A stretch of DNA of 64,000 nt from an uncultured Aquabacterium sp. (GCF_913773725.1 NZ_CAJYGK010000115.1:124001-188000); one strand, 5' to 3'; numbered from the stretch's first letter, positions 19,120 through 28,005 are shown. Notes: a model not told the origin generated them from the sequence alone. Program-made: numbers and translations.

Positions 19120-19265
19120 GGCCGTCGTTTGAGTGATTCGATAAGTTGAAAGATCATCGACGGGATCTTGAACGCCGACGCCAGGCAAGTGGAATTCGCG
19201 CTGTGCACGTCAGAGGTCTCCGCATGGCACCCGTGTTCAAATCCCCGCTGTTCGCGAAAAGACCC

Positions 19266-19502
19266 ATGGACAACCAACCCCACAACCCCCTCCACGGCGC
19301 CACCCTCCAGCACATCGTGGAATGCCTGGCCGACCACTACGGCTGGGCCGAGCTGGGGCACCTCATTCCCATCCGCTGCTTCACGCATGACCCGAGCGTG
19401 GGGTCCAGCCTGAAGTTCCTACGCCGCACCCCGTGGGCGCGCGCCAAGGTCGAGGCGCTTTACGTCGAGACGTGGTGGCGCTCGCGCGGCGGCCAGGCCT
19501 GA
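19266..19502 (+). CDS. VF530 family (DUF2132) DNA-binding protein
   Basis: The 78-residue protein matches the small VF530/DUF2132 family along nearly its whole length: [41 protein letters not shown] and [13 protein letters not shown] are the conserved blocks. The Vibrio member is a helical protein described as DNA-binding. Its cellular role is not established. The ATG at 19266 was chosen because it sits just before the conserved region; earlier in-frame ATGs at 19146 and elsewhere add unconserved residues. It is followed 31 bp later by an alpha/beta hydrolase gene on the same strand. Confidence 0.85.
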   Translation: MDNQPHNPLHGATLQHIVECLADHYGWAELGHLIPIRCFTHDPSVGSSLKFLRRTPWARAKVEALYVETWWRSRGGQA

Positions 19503-19533
19503 CGCGCCTGCCTTTCTCCTGATCCGTCATCCC

Positions 19534-20322
19534 ATGTCTTTCACCCCCACCGTTTCCGACCACTGGATCACCCATCCGCAAGGCCGCCTGTTTGCGCGCC
19601 AATGGACGCCGCCCGCCGATGCCGAAACCGGCGTGCCGCTGGTGCTGCTGCACGATTCGCTGGGCTGCATCGAGCTGTGGCGCGGCTTTCCCGAGCTGCT
19701 GTGCCGCACCACTGGCCGCCGCGTGGTCGCGTACGACCGCATGGGCTTCGGCCGTTCGGACGCGCGCCCGGCCCGGCCCAGCCACGACTTCGTGGCCGAA
19801 GAGGCCCGCCTGTACCTGCCCCATGTGCGCGAGCAACTGGGCGTTGGCCGCTTTGCGGTGCTGGGCCACAGCGTGGGTGGCGGCATGGCCATCAACGTGG
19901 CAGCCACCACGCCCGAGTGCGAGGCGCTGATCAGCATCGCCGCGCAGACCTTTGTGGAAGACAAGACGCTGGACGGCGTGCGCGCCGCCCAGGTGCAGTT
20001 CTCGGATCCGGCCCAGGTCGACCGCATCTCGCGCTACCACGGCCCCAAGGCACCCTGGGTGCTCGATGCCTGGATCGGCACCTGGCTGGATCCGGACTTT
20101 GTCGGCTGGACGCTGAACGGCGCGCTGGCCCGCATCACGTGCCCGGCGCTGGCCATCCATGGCGAGGACGACGAGTACGGCAGCCCGGCGCACGCGCAGC
20201 GTGTGCAGGAACACAGTGCCGGCCCGGTGCAGCTCGACATCCTGCCCGGCGTGGGCCACGTGCCGCACCGCGAGCAACCGGACGAGATGGCCCAACGCAT
20301 TGCCCGCTTCCTTTCGGCCTGA
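19534..20322 (+). CDS. Alpha/beta hydrolase
   Basis: The 262-residue protein has the alpha/beta hydrolase plan: VPLVLLHDSLGCIELW near the oxyanion hole (HDS in place of HG), YDRMGFGRSD, the nucleophile elbow GHSVGGG (Ser), an acid in AIHGEDDEYG, and the catalytic His in GVGHVPHREQP. A short cap lies between the elbow and the acid. Its size and cap resemble small esterases or C-C bond hydrolases, but the substrate is not evident. RhtA-like transporter gene follows after 12 bp, which suggests one transcript. Confidence 0.85.
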   Translation: MSFTPTVSDHWITHPQGRLFARQWTPPADAETGVPLVLLHDSLGCIELWRGFPELLCRTTGRRVVAYDRMGFGRSDARPARPSHDFVAEEARLYLPHVREQLGVGRFAVLGHSVGGGMAINVAATTPECEALISIAAQTFVEDKTLDGVRAAQVQFSDPAQVDRISRYHGPKAPWVLDAWIGTWLDPDFVGWTLNGALARITCPALAIHGEDDEYGSPAHAQRVQEHSAGPVQLDILPGVGHVPHREQPDEMAQRIARFLSA

Positions 20323-20334
20323 CGAGGGTGGTGC

Positions 20335-21192
20335 ATGAGTCGGGAAACGGCCGTGCTGCCGCTGTTGTGCGTGCTGGCCTCACTGCTGTCGCAGTATGTG
20401 GGCGCGGCATCGGCGAAGGCGCTGTTCCCGCAGGTGGGCGTCGAAGGGGTGACGGCGCTGCGCGTGGCGATCTCGGCCGCGATCCTGATGGCGCTGTGGC
20501 GCCCGTGGCGGCAATGGCCGCCGCGCTCGGCGTGGCGCGACCTGATCCTGTACGGCGCGATGCTGGGGCTGATGAACCTGAGCATCTACCGCGCGATGGC
20601 GCGCATTCCGATCGGTGTGGCCATTGCCATCGAGGTGACCGGGCCACTGACGGTGGCCTTGCTCGGCTCGCGTCGGTGGCGCGATGTGCTGTGGGTGGCG
20701 CTGGCCGCGGCCGGGCTGCTGATGCTGCTGCCGCTGGGCGGGCAGCAGGCGCTGGATCCGGTGGGCGTGGCGCATGCGGCCGCCGCAGCCGGTTGCTGGG
20801 CGCTCTACATCGTGTTCGGCAAGCGCGTGTCGGCCTTGCCGGGCGCGCAGGCGGCGGCGTGGGGCATGCTGGTGGCTTCGGTGCTCATCGTGCCGCTGGG
20901 CGTGGCGCACGCAGGCGCGGCCCTGCTGTCGCCCACGGTGTGGTTGACAGGCCTCACGGTGGCCGTGATGTCGGGTGCTTTGCCCTACTCGCTGGAGATG
21001 CTCGCTCTGCGGCGTCTGCCGAGCTCGGTCTTCGGGCTGCTGGTCAGCGCTTCGCCTGCCGTGGCGGCGCTGGTCGGGTTCGTCATGCTCGGTGAGCAGT
21101 TGACCCTGCTGCAGTCGCTGGCGGTTGCCTGTGTGGTGGCAGCCTCAGCGGGCAGCGCGTGGTGCGCTTCGGCGTCCCGTTCGGGAGCCTGA
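20335..21192 (+). CDS. EamA-family exporter similar to RhtA (threonine/homoserine)
   Basis: The 285-residue protein has about ten hydrophobic segments in two EamA repeats. It follows E. coli RhtA closely: GVTALRVAISAAILMALWRPWR, VAIAIEVTGPLTVALLGSRR, GCWALYIVFGKR and ALPYSLEMLALRRLP all have direct counterparts. RhtA exports threonine, homoserine and other small amino-acid-like compounds through the inner membrane by proton antiport. That substrate range is inferred from similarity only. It is 12 bp after the hydrolase gene and convergent with the RRM gene. Confidence 0.82.
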   Translation: MSRETAVLPLLCVLASLLSQYVGAASAKALFPQVGVEGVTALRVAISAAILMALWRPWRQWPPRSAWRDLILYGAMLGLMNLSIYRAMARIPIGVAIAIEVTGPLTVALLGSRRWRDVLWVALAAAGLLMLLPLGGQQALDPVGVAHAAAAAGCWALYIVFGKRVSALPGAQAAAWGMLVASVLIVPLGVAHAGAALLSPTVWLTGLTVAVMSGALPYSLEMLALRRLPSSVFGLLVSASPAVAALVGFVMLGEQLTLLQSLAVACVVAASAGSAWCASASRSGA

Positions 21193-21211
21193 AGGGCGCA
21201 CCACGGTGTGG

Positions 21212-21243
21212 CGCATCCGGTCAGCCGGGCTGACGCGGATGCG
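21212..21243. terminator. Convergent hairpin between rhtA-like and RRM genes
   Basis: CGCATCCG-GTCAGC and its complement (ending GCGGATGCG) form a 14-bp stem with one bulged base and a 3-nt loop. It occupies the middle of the 58-bp convergent gap. There is no T-run, so termination may be Rho-assisted. Confidence 0.5.
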
Positions 21244-21250
21244 GTGGGGC

Positions 21251-21595
21251 TCAGTAGCCGCGGCCGCCGCCGTAGCCACCGCGGTTGCCACCGCCGCCGC
21301 CGTAGCTGCCACGGTTGCCGCCGCCGAAGCCACCCGGACGCTCTTCGCGGGGGCGGGCTTCGTTGACGACCAGGGCGCGGCCTTCGAACGATTGGCCGTT
21401 CATGCCGTTGATGGCGGCCTTGGCGTCGTCAGCCGAGCCCATTTCCACGAAGCCGAAGCCCTTGGAGCGGCCGGTGTCGCGGTCCATCATGACCTTGGCC
21501 GAGGCCACATCGCCGAAGCGGGCGAAGTGTTGCTGGAGGTCGTCGTCGCGCATCGAGTAGGGCAGGTTGCCGACGTAGAGTTTGCTGTTGCTCAT
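21251..21595 (-). CDS. Glycine-rich RRM RNA-binding protein
   Basis: The 114-residue protein is one RNA-recognition motif (residues about 3-80) plus a Gly/Arg tail. RNP2 reads LYVGNL and RNP1 reads KGFGFVEM, both with the aromatic residues that stack on RNA. The tail after PREERPGGFGGG is made of GGY/GGNRG repeats. Such proteins in cyanobacteria and proteobacteria are often cold-induced RNA chaperones. It lies 92 bp downstream of infA on the same strand, and both are thus probably expressed together from the long leader upstream of infA. Confidence 0.93.
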   Translation of the reverse strand: MSNSKLYVGNLPYSMRDDDLQQHFARFGDVASAKVMMDRDTGRSKGFGFVEMGSADDAKAAINGMNGQSFEGRALVVNEARPREERPGGFGGGNRGSYGGGGGNRGGYGGGRGY

Positions 21596-21687
21596 GGTGA
21601 GTCTTTCAATGTCAGTGAAATGCCGCTGGAGTCGGGTGACCCGGCTGGCATGGGGTTTCAGTGGAATGCCGGAGACCGGCGTGGGGG

Positions 21688-21951
21688 TCAGAACCGGCGG
21701 CGCGGTGCCGACGGAGCGCCGCCACTGCGCGGCTCAAGGTGTCGGAAGGTGATACGGCCCTTGTTCAGGTCGTAGGGCGACAGCTCGAGAGAGACTTTGT
21801 CGCCCGCCAGGATGCGGATACGGTGTTTGCGCATCTTGCCTCCGGTGTAGGCGATGAGGCTGTGACCGTTCTCCAGCGTCACGCGAAAGCGGGAGTCGGG
21901 CAGCACTTCGTCCACCTGTCCGCGCATTTCAATCAGTTCTTCTTTGGCCAT
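21688..21951 (-). CDS. infA: Translation initiation factor IF-1
   Basis: The 87-residue S1/OB-fold protein reads [24 protein letters not shown], then a block with [38 protein letters not shown] and an Arg/Pro tail. IF-1 sits in the ribosomal A site and modulates initiation. The start at 21951 is well supported (AAAGGAA upstream, canonical N-terminus). It is not beside secY/rpmJ, and it lies with an RRM gene, so this is likely the second IF-1 copy that beta-proteobacteria commonly carry in addition to the ribosomal-operon one; that copy is outside this window. Confidence 0.95.
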   Translation of the reverse strand: MAKEELIEMRGQVDEVLPDSRFRVTLENGHSLIAYTGGKMRKHRIRILAGDKVSLELSPYDLNKGRITFRHLEPRSGGAPSAPRRRF

Positions 21952-22562
21952 GGGCGAATTCCTTTCGAATGGGGGTGGCGTTGCCGCGTCACGCGGGCAG
22001 CGCGGGTTGCTGGAGGTAGCCCATGCCCTGCGCGAGCGCGTACTGCGCGGCGGCTTGCGGGGTGGGAAACAAAGGGGTAAACCGGAACACGCGGTCATGC
22101 GTGCCGGAACCGTGACCACTGCAAATGGACAGGGAGGCGGCGAAGCGGCCGCAGTCCGTCTGTCGGGTCACGGGAGAAAGCCGGTATCGGCCCACCGTGC
22201 AGGTGTGAGAGTCAGGAGAAATCAAGTGTGAGGTCAACGGGTGCACGCAGCATTCCGCGCGCAATGGACCGGTGGCGACGAGGTACGTCCGTCGTTCGGA
22301 CCGTGATGGAAACAGATCAGGATCTCGTCGGTGGCCGCAAGGGGCGACGGGATCGATGAGCCAGACGAAGCTTGCCTGGGAGGGCAGGCGGATCGCGTGA
22401 GAGGACCGGCTCTGCCGAGGATGCGGTGCAAGGGCGACCGCAGTGCGACGGCTGCTGCGGAGGTAAGCGAGACTGCAGCAAGCTGAGACCATGATAACAG
22501 CGTTCGCCGAATCGTGCTGATGTTTCTGTCAGCCGAAAGGATGACCCTGCTAGCATCGTCGG
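21952..22562. other. 611-bp intergenic region: infA leader and LysE promoter region
   Basis: No confident gene was found. On the minus strand, the 3' end of a long open frame (21989-22090) reads GTG then [21 protein letters not shown], with codon use better than chance, and stops 37 bp before infA. It could be a 33-codon leader peptide or small protein, but it has no ribosome binding site. The remainder probably holds the infA promoter and long 5' leader on the minus strand, and the promoter of the LysE gene on the plus strand. Confidence 0.4.
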
Positions 22563-23189
22563 ATGCTGACCCCTGAACAGATCTTCGGCTTTCTGCTGGC
22601 GGCCGTCGCCATCACGGCGGCGCCCGGGCCCGACAACCTCATGGTGCTGGGCATGGGCATGTCGAAGGGGCGTCTTCAAGGGGCGGTGTTCGGATTGGGG
22701 TGCGCACTGGGCTGCCTGAGCCACACGGTGCTGGCCGTGCTGGGGGTGAGTGCGCTGATTGCTGCTTCACCGGTGGCCTTCACCCTGCTGCGCATCGTGG
22801 GAGGCGCCTATCTGGTGTGGTTGGGCGTGCAAAGCCTGCGCAGCCGCGGCGGGGTGCGCGCTGCCGATTCGGGGCAGCCCGACGCCGCCCTGGGCGCCTT
22901 GCTGCTGCGCGGCGTCGTCGCCAATGCGGTGAACCCGAAAGTGGTCCTGTTCTTCTTGTCGTTCCTGCCGCAGTTCGTGGTGCCGGCGCAGGGCCAGGTG
23001 GCCGGCCAGATGGCGGTGCTCGGGGTGTTGTTCACCGTGCAGGCTGCGGTGCTGTTCGGGCTGCTGGCCCTGTTCGCTGGCGCGATCGGGCGTTGGCTGC
23101 AGCGACGCCCGCGCGCCGGGGCGTGGCTCGACCGGGCGGCAGGGGCCTTGTTCATCGGGCTGGGCGCGCGGCTGTTGCTTGTCCGATGA
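22563..23189 (+). CDS. LysE family amino-acid exporter
   Basis: The 208-residue membrane protein has the LysE/RhtB layout of about six hydrophobic segments. The N-terminal signature TAAPGPDNLMVLGMGMSKGRLQG is characteristic (PGP near the first helix), followed by GLGCALGCLSHTVLAVLG, LLRIVGGAYLVWLGVQSLR, VVANAVNPKVVLFFLSFLPQFV (with the conserved NPK) and C-terminal helices. The family exports amino acids and related compounds; the substrate is unknown. A decayed fragment of a close paralogue lies at 17463-17669. Confidence 0.9.
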   Translation: MLTPEQIFGFLLAAVAITAAPGPDNLMVLGMGMSKGRLQGAVFGLGCALGCLSHTVLAVLGVSALIAASPVAFTLLRIVGGAYLVWLGVQSLRSRGGVRAADSGQPDAALGALLLRGVVANAVNPKVVLFFLSFLPQFVVPAQGQVAGQMAVLGVLFTVQAAVLFGLLALFAGAIGRWLQRRPRAGAWLDRAAGALFIGLGARLLLVR

Positions 23190-23361
23190 TCCAAGTCGAA
23201 AGAGCCCGTTCTTGGTGAATCTGTCGCGAAATGGTCTGCTTCGGGGGGTGTCGGGCCGACTGGGCTTCATTTGACGGGAACAATGGCCGAATACGCGGAA
23301 GTCGGTGTGTGTCAGGCGCCGCGCCTTGCTCAGCTCATCGTCCTGTTTTTGCAGTCCCCCC

Positions 23362-26300
23362 ATGCACCAGAAGAAGAAAGCCGTTCTGTTCGCCCTGATC
23401 GGGACGGTCGTGGTGCTGAACCTCTTCGTGGCGGGCCTGTTCGGGTACGCGCTCAATGCCTCGAAGATGCGCAAGGAGCAGGAGGTCCGCACCACGGTCG
23501 AGAACCTGGCGCTCTTGCTGGACCAGTCGGTCACGGGTCACATCCGTGAAATCAACCTGTCGCTGACGCAGATCCAGGCTGAACTCGAGCAGGACCTGCG
23601 CGAAGGCCGTTTTGGGCACAAGCCTGAGCGTGTGGCGATGTTGTCGTCCCACGAGAACTGGTTGTCGCAGGTGGCCGAGATCCGGGTGACCGACGCGCGG
23701 GGGACGGTGCTGTTCGGCCATGGCGTCACGCCGGCCATCCATGTGAGCTACGGCGACCGCGAGTTCTTCGGCATCCACAGCCGCGAGCCCGGGCGTGGGC
23801 TGGTCAGCAGCAAGCTGCTGGAGGGCCGCATCAACAAGCGCTGGGTGGTGGTGTTTTCTCGCCGGTACAACCATCCAGGCGGCGCCTTTGCGGGTGTGAT
23901 CACGGCAGCGGTGCCGGCCAGCCATTTCGAGAAGCTCTTGTCCGGCTTGCAGTTGGGCCCCCGCGGGATCGCGCTGATGCGGGACATGGATCGCGCACTG
24001 ATTGCCCGGGTGCCACCGCTGGATGCCGCGGCGGGCCGCACGGGCGCCAGGGGCGGTTCGCGCGAGGTGACCGCGATCGTGAATGCCGGTGTGCCGACGG
24101 CCACCTTCTACAGCGACAACACGGCCGATGGCATCAACCGCATCGATGCCTACCGCAAACTGTCGCTGATGCCGGCTTTCGTCGTGGTGGGGCTGGGCGA
24201 GGAAGACTACCTGGCCCAGTGGCGCGTGGACGTGCGCAAGGCCGTCATGCTTTCTGCCACATTCTTCGTGGTGACGCTGTGTGCAGGGGGGCTGCTGTGG
24301 TTCGTCATGGCGGCACAGGAGCGGGCCACGCGGCGCAGCGAGATCCTGTTGCGCCACGCCAGTGATGGCATCCACATTGTCGATGAACAGGGCTTCGTCA
24401 TCGAGGCCAGCGACGCGTTCTGTCGCATGCTCGGCCTGCCGCGCGAGCGCGTCATCGGAATGAAGGTGGCGGAGTGGGAGGCCGTGCTCAACGAAGAAGA
24501 GATCCGCCAGAAGATCGCGCTGGTGCATGCGTCCAGTGCGGTGCACACCTTCGAGTCCGTGCACCGGGACAGCAGCGGGCGAACCTACCCGGTCGAGATC
24601 ACCTCGTGTCCGCTGCTGCTCGAGGGGCGGCGTGTGGTGTTCACCTCGGCCCGTGACATCACCGAGCGCAAGCAGGCGGAGCAGGCACAGCGGATTGCGG
24701 CCACGGCGTTCGAGTCGCAGGTCGGCATGCTCATCGCAGACCGTGAGCAGGTCATCCTGCGGGTGAACGCGGCCTTCACAGAGGTGACGGGCTTCCTGCC
24801 CGAAGAGGTGGTCGGTCGCACGCCCCGGCTGTTTGCGTCGGGACGGCACGACGCGGCGTTCTACGCGGCCATGTGGCACCAGTTGCGCACCCAGGGATCC
24901 TGGCAGGGCGAGATCTGGAACCGGCGCAAGAGCGGCGAGGTGTACCCGCAGGCGCTCTCGATCGGTGCCGTCAAGGACGAGGCAGGCGAGGTGACGCACT
25001 ACGTGGCGACGTTCATCGACATCACCTCGCGCAAATCCTCGGAAGAGCAGGTGCGCCAGCTGGCCTTCTTCGATCCCCTGACCCGCCTGCCGAACCGGCG
25101 CCTGCTGATGGAGCGGCTGGAGCGTGCCCTGCGTGAATGTCATCGCCATCGCAGCAAGGGCGCCTTGTTGTTCGTGGACCTGGACAACTTCAAATCCGTG
25201 AACGACACCGTGGGGCACCATGAGGGCGATCGCCTGCTGGAGCAGGTGGCGGGCTTGTTGCTGCACTGTGTGGACGAGCACGACACCGTGGCGCGCCTCG
25301 GTGGCGACGAGTTCATCGTGATGCTGGAGGAGCTGGGCACCCACGATCTGGAAGCAGCACAGAAGGCCGAAGCAGTCGGACAGCGCATCCTGCACGCCCT
25401 GCACCGCACTTACCAGTTGGGGCATTCCGAGCACCGGTGCTCGGCCAGCATCGGGGTCACGCTGTTTGGCTACGACCCGAACGAGAGCGTCAACGAGCCT
25501 TTGAAGCGGGCCGATCTGGCCATGTACCAGGCCAAAGTGGCCGGGCGCAACGACCTGCGCTTCTTCGACCCGCAGATGCAGGCCGACATCCGGGCGCGAG
25601 CCGAGCTGGACGCGGGCTTGTGGGAGGCCATCGAGAAGGGGCAGTTCTTCCTGCAGTACCAGCCCCAGGTGGCCTCCGACGGGCGCATCCTGGGTGTCGA
25701 GGCGCTGGTGCGCTGGCGGCATCCGGAGCGCGGGCTGGTGTCGCCTGCCGCCTTCATCCCGGTGGCCGAGGACAACGGCGTGATCGTGCCCCTGGGCCGG
25801 TGGGTGCTGCAGACGGCCTGTCTGCAACTGGCCGACTGGGCCACGCAGCCCGACCGTGCCGAGCTGTCGATCGCCGTCAACGTGAGCGCGCGGCAGTTCC
25901 GTCAGCCGGATTTCGTCACCATGGTGCTGGATGTGCTGGCCCAGACGGGCGCCAACCCCGCCAGACTGAAGCTCGAACTGACCGAGAGTTCGCTGGTGAC
26001 CGAGGTGGAGGGCATGATCGCCAAGATGGAGGCGCTCAAAGCCACCGGTGTGCGGTTCTCGCTGGACGATTTCGGCACAGGCTATTCCTCGCTGGCGTAT
26101 CTGAAGCGGCTGCCGCTCGACCAGCTCAAGATCGACCAGGGATTTGTGCGAGACATTCTGGTGGACCCGAACGATGCGGCCATCTCCCGCATGGTCATCG
26201 TGCTGGCGGAAAGTCTGGGTCTGAGCGTGATCGCCGAGGGCGTGGAAACGGCGGAGCAGCGCGATTTCCTGGCCCGTCAAGGGTGCCTGGCCTACCAGGG

Positions 26301-26379
26301 CTATCTGTTCAGCCGGCCTTTGCCGGTGGCCGAGCTGGAGGCCTTTCTGGATCAGGCTGGTGCGGAAGCCCTGGCGTGA
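23362..26379 (+). CDS. Membrane-bound PAS-PAS-GGDEF-EAL c-di-GMP signalling protein
   Basis: The 1005-residue protein has TM1 at about residues 7-27, a periplasmic Cache-like sensor of some 260 residues and TM2 at about 295-316 (VMLSATFFVVTLCAGGLLW). Two PAS domains follow (about 325-440 and 445-560; the first ends ARDITERKQAE, the second FIDITSRKS). The GGDEF domain carries an intact RLGGDEF with GGDEF at 647-651, so cyclase activity is possible. The EAL domain carries VEALVRW (EAL at 780-782) and DDFGTGYSSLAYL near 902, so phosphodiesterase activity is also likely. The extracellular ligand is unknown. The ATG at 23362 starts MHQKKKAV, a proper positive-inside leader. No flanking partner genes. 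Confidence 0.93.
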   Translation: MHQKKKAVLFALIGTVVVLNLFVAGLFGYALNASKMRKEQEVRTTVENLALLLDQSVTGHIREINLSLTQIQAELEQDLREGRFGHKPERVAMLSSHENWLSQVAEIRVTDARGTVLFGHGVTPAIHVSYGDREFFGIHSREPGRGLVSSKLLEGRINKRWVVVFSRRYNHPGGAFAGVITAAVPASHFEKLLSGLQLGPRGIALMRDMDRALIARVPPLDAAAGRTGARGGSREVTAIVNAGVPTATFYSDNTADGINRIDAYRKLSLMPAFVVVGLGEEDYLAQWRVDVRKAVMLSATFFVVTLCAGGLLWFVMAAQERATRRSEILLRHASDGIHIVDEQGFVIEASDAFCRMLGLPRERVIGMKVAEWEAVLNEEEIRQKIALVHASSAVHTFESVHRDSSGRTYPVEITSCPLLLEGRRVVFTSARDITERKQAEQAQRIAATAFESQVGMLIADREQVILRVNAAFTEVTGFLPEEVVGRTPRLFASGRHDAAFYAAMWHQLRTQGSWQGEIWNRRKSGEVYPQALSIGAVKDEAGEVTHYVATFIDITSRKSSEEQVRQLAFFDPLTRLPNRRLLMERLERALRECHRHRSKGALLFVDLDNFKSVNDTVGHHEGDRLLEQVAGLLLHCVDEHDTVARLGGDEFIVMLEELGTHDLEAAQKAEAVGQRILHALHRTYQLGHSEHRCSASIGVTLFGYDPNESVNEPLKRADLAMYQAKVAGRNDLRFFDPQMQADIRARAELDAGLWEAIEKGQFFLQYQPQVASDGRILGVEALVRWRHPERGLVSPAAFIPVAEDNGVIVPLGRWVLQTACLQLADWATQPDRAELSIAVNVSARQFRQPDFVTMVLDVLAQTGANPARLKLELTESSLVTEVEGMIAKMEALKATGVRFSLDDFGTGYSSLAYLKRLPLDQLKIDQGFVRDILVDPNDAAISRMVIVLAESLGLSVIAEGVETAEQRDFLARQGCLAYQGYLFSRPLPVAELEAFLDQAGAEALA

Positions 26380-26384
26380 CGCCT

Positions 26385-26876
26385 TCAGCGAAGGCCGTTG
26401 GGGTGAGGCTCATCGAGTGAGCTCGGGGCATCCACGCACGCCTGCTCCGATACGCCGATGCCGAGTCGGCTGACCAGCTCGCCGCCCAGCCAGGCCGTGA
26501 CCAGTGCCAGGGCAACACCGCCAAGCGACAGCGCTGTGGCGGTCAGGCTGACATGGTCCTCGGCCTGCGAGCGCAACAGCCAGCTTCCGCCGAACAACAG
26601 GATGACGATCACGTTGCCCAGCCCGTGGAGCCGGCCGATATGGCGTGCCCGGGATCCCTTCGGGATGGCGAGCCAGTCCAGGACGCCGAAGGGGGCGGCC
26701 ACCAGCCCGGCGAGCACGCCGCCGGCCATGGTCCAGAAGGCCACTTCGATCATGATGGGGTGATCCAGCCACCAGTACAGGATGTCGAACACCACCGACG
26801 CGCCGAGCAGGCCCAAAGGGAAAACGACGAGCATCTGGTGCACGGGGTGCCCCAGCAGTTTCACGCGTGCTTCCAT
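26385..26876 (-). CDS. DUF2231 membrane protein
   Basis: The 163-residue protein has four predicted transmembrane helices and the DUF2231 signature: GHPVHQMLVVFPLGLLGASVVFDIL in the first helix and GLVAAPFGVLDWLAIP in the middle, with conserved His and Asp residues that could bind a metal or heme. It is an inner-membrane protein of unknown role. The start at 26876 (MEARVKLLGHPVHQ) was preferred over 26918, since the extra residues are unconserved. It ends 5 bp from the convergent c-di-GMP gene. DUF3297 and YigZ genes precede it on the same strand. Confidence 0.83.
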   Translation of the reverse strand: MEARVKLLGHPVHQMLVVFPLGLLGASVVFDILYWWLDHPIMIEVAFWTMAGGVLAGLVAAPFGVLDWLAIPKGSRARHIGRLHGLGNVIVILLFGGSWLLRSQAEDHVSLTATALSLGGVALALVTAWLGGELVSRLGIGVSEQACVDAPSSLDEPHPNGLR

Positions 26877-26930
26877 GATGCCGTCCCGGAAGGTGTTGGA
26901 CCTTTCCGGTGGCGGCAAACCCCATGCCCG

Positions 26931-27182
26931 TCAGCGGTAGAACACCTCGACCTTGCCTTTGAGCTTGATCAGCAGGGGGCGGCCCTTGCGGTCGACGGTC
27001 TTGCCGGCTGCCACCTTGATCCAGCCTTCGCTGATGCAGTATTCCTCGACGTCGTGCCGGTCCTTGTCGTTGAAGCGGATGCCGATGTCGTGCGAGAGCA
27101 CGGCACGGTCATGGTGAGGGCTGCGCGGATCGATCGACAGGTGGTCGGGAAGGGCGGGGCGTTCTGCGGAAGAGTCGCTCAT
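26931..27182 (-). CDS. DUF3297 family protein
   Basis: The 83-residue protein matches DUF3297 over its length: LPDHLSIDPRSPHHD, VGIRFN-like DIGIRFNDKDRHDVEEYCISEGWI and VAAGKTVDRKGRPLLIKLKGKVEVF. It is small, soluble and charged; its function is not known. A homologue has been automatically named glutathione peroxidase in some databases, which the sequence does not support. The ATG at 27182 lies just before the conserved domain. Confidence 0.82.
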   Translation of the reverse strand: MSDSSAERPALPDHLSIDPRSPHHDRAVLSHDIGIRFNDKDRHDVEEYCISEGWIKVAAGKTVDRKGRPLLIKLKGKVEVFYR

Positions 27183-27249
27183 GGTCAAGCCGAAGAGTGG
27201 CAACAAGGGTTGAACAGGGGAAGGGCGCTCAGTGTAGGCCGTTCCCGGC

Positions 27250-27852
27250 TCAGGACGGCGGGCCCTCCGTGTCCAGCCACGTGAGTCGGCCCCGGCACGC
27301 ATCGTCTAGGCGGGCCTGGAGCGCTGCAGCGCGGTCTTCGGGCAGGCTGAACGTGGCACGAACCAGCTCGCCATGTTGCACCTCCTGCAGCGCGGCACCT
27401 GCCAGCTCGAGTTCGCGGCGGAGCAGGCCTTCCAGCGCATAGGGCACGCTGCAGCGCAGCGTGTGCTGTTTCACCAGGGCCACCTTCTCGGCACGGAGCA
27501 GTGCCTGCGCGACCGCATCGGTGTACGCCCTCACCAGGCCGCCCGCACCCAGTTTGACGCCGCCGTAGTACCGCACCACGGTGGCCAGGACGCCTTCCAG
27601 GTGCTGGTGGCGCAACACGTCGAGCATGGGGCGTCCCGCCGTCCCCCCGGGCTCGCCGTCGTCGACTGCGGCGGATTGGCCGCCGGCCAGCAACGCCCAG
27701 CACACGTGGGTGGCGTCGGGGTGCTCGGCGCGCAGGCTGGCCACGATCTGTTGCGCCTGCGCACGGTCGGCCGCGGGTTGAACGCAGCCGATGAAGCGGC
27801 TCTTCTTGATCAACAGGTCGCTGTGGGCAGGACCGAGCAGTGTCTGTCGCAT
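27250..27852 (-). CDS. IMPACT/YigZ family protein
   Basis: The 200-residue protein resembles E. coli YigZ and the eukaryotic IMPACT domain. KKSRFIGCVQPAADRAQA, HPDATHVCWALL, DDGEPGGTAGRPMLDVL and GVLATVVRYYGGVKLGAGGLVRAY are all conserved family blocks; the last contains the hallmark YYGGxKLGxGGLxRAY motif. A short C-terminal DUF1949-like domain follows. The eukaryotic protein regulates Gcn2; the bacterial role is unsettled. The start MRQTLLGP at 27852 fits homologue lengths. Confidence 0.92.
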   Translation of the reverse strand: MRQTLLGPAHSDLLIKKSRFIGCVQPAADRAQAQQIVASLRAEHPDATHVCWALLAGGQSAAVDDGEPGGTAGRPMLDVLRHQHLEGVLATVVRYYGGVKLGAGGLVRAYTDAVAQALLRAEKVALVKQHTLRCSVPYALEGLLRRELELAGAALQEVQHGELVRATFSLPEDRAAALQARLDDACRGRLTWLDTEGPPS

Positions 27853-28005
27853 GGACGGCGAAAGCAGGGCGCGGCACACTGGGCTTGCGCGAATCCCTGG
27901 CGTGAGAATGGGTTTTGCCGGGCGACCCCCTTCGCGGCGGCAGAGTCGGCATTGTCCAGCCTTTCTCGCGCCTTCAAGGCGGCCTAACGACACATCGGAG
28001 ACACC

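Noticed and set aside
23335..26280. Long antisense open frame (about 980 codons) opposite the PAS-GGDEF-EAL gene
   Set aside because: No motif in the frame; the sense gene has complete, ordered domains.
26931..27182. Glutathione peroxidase assignment for the DUF3297 gene
   Set aside because: No thioredoxin fold, catalytic Cys/Sec context or WNFxKF-type motif is present.
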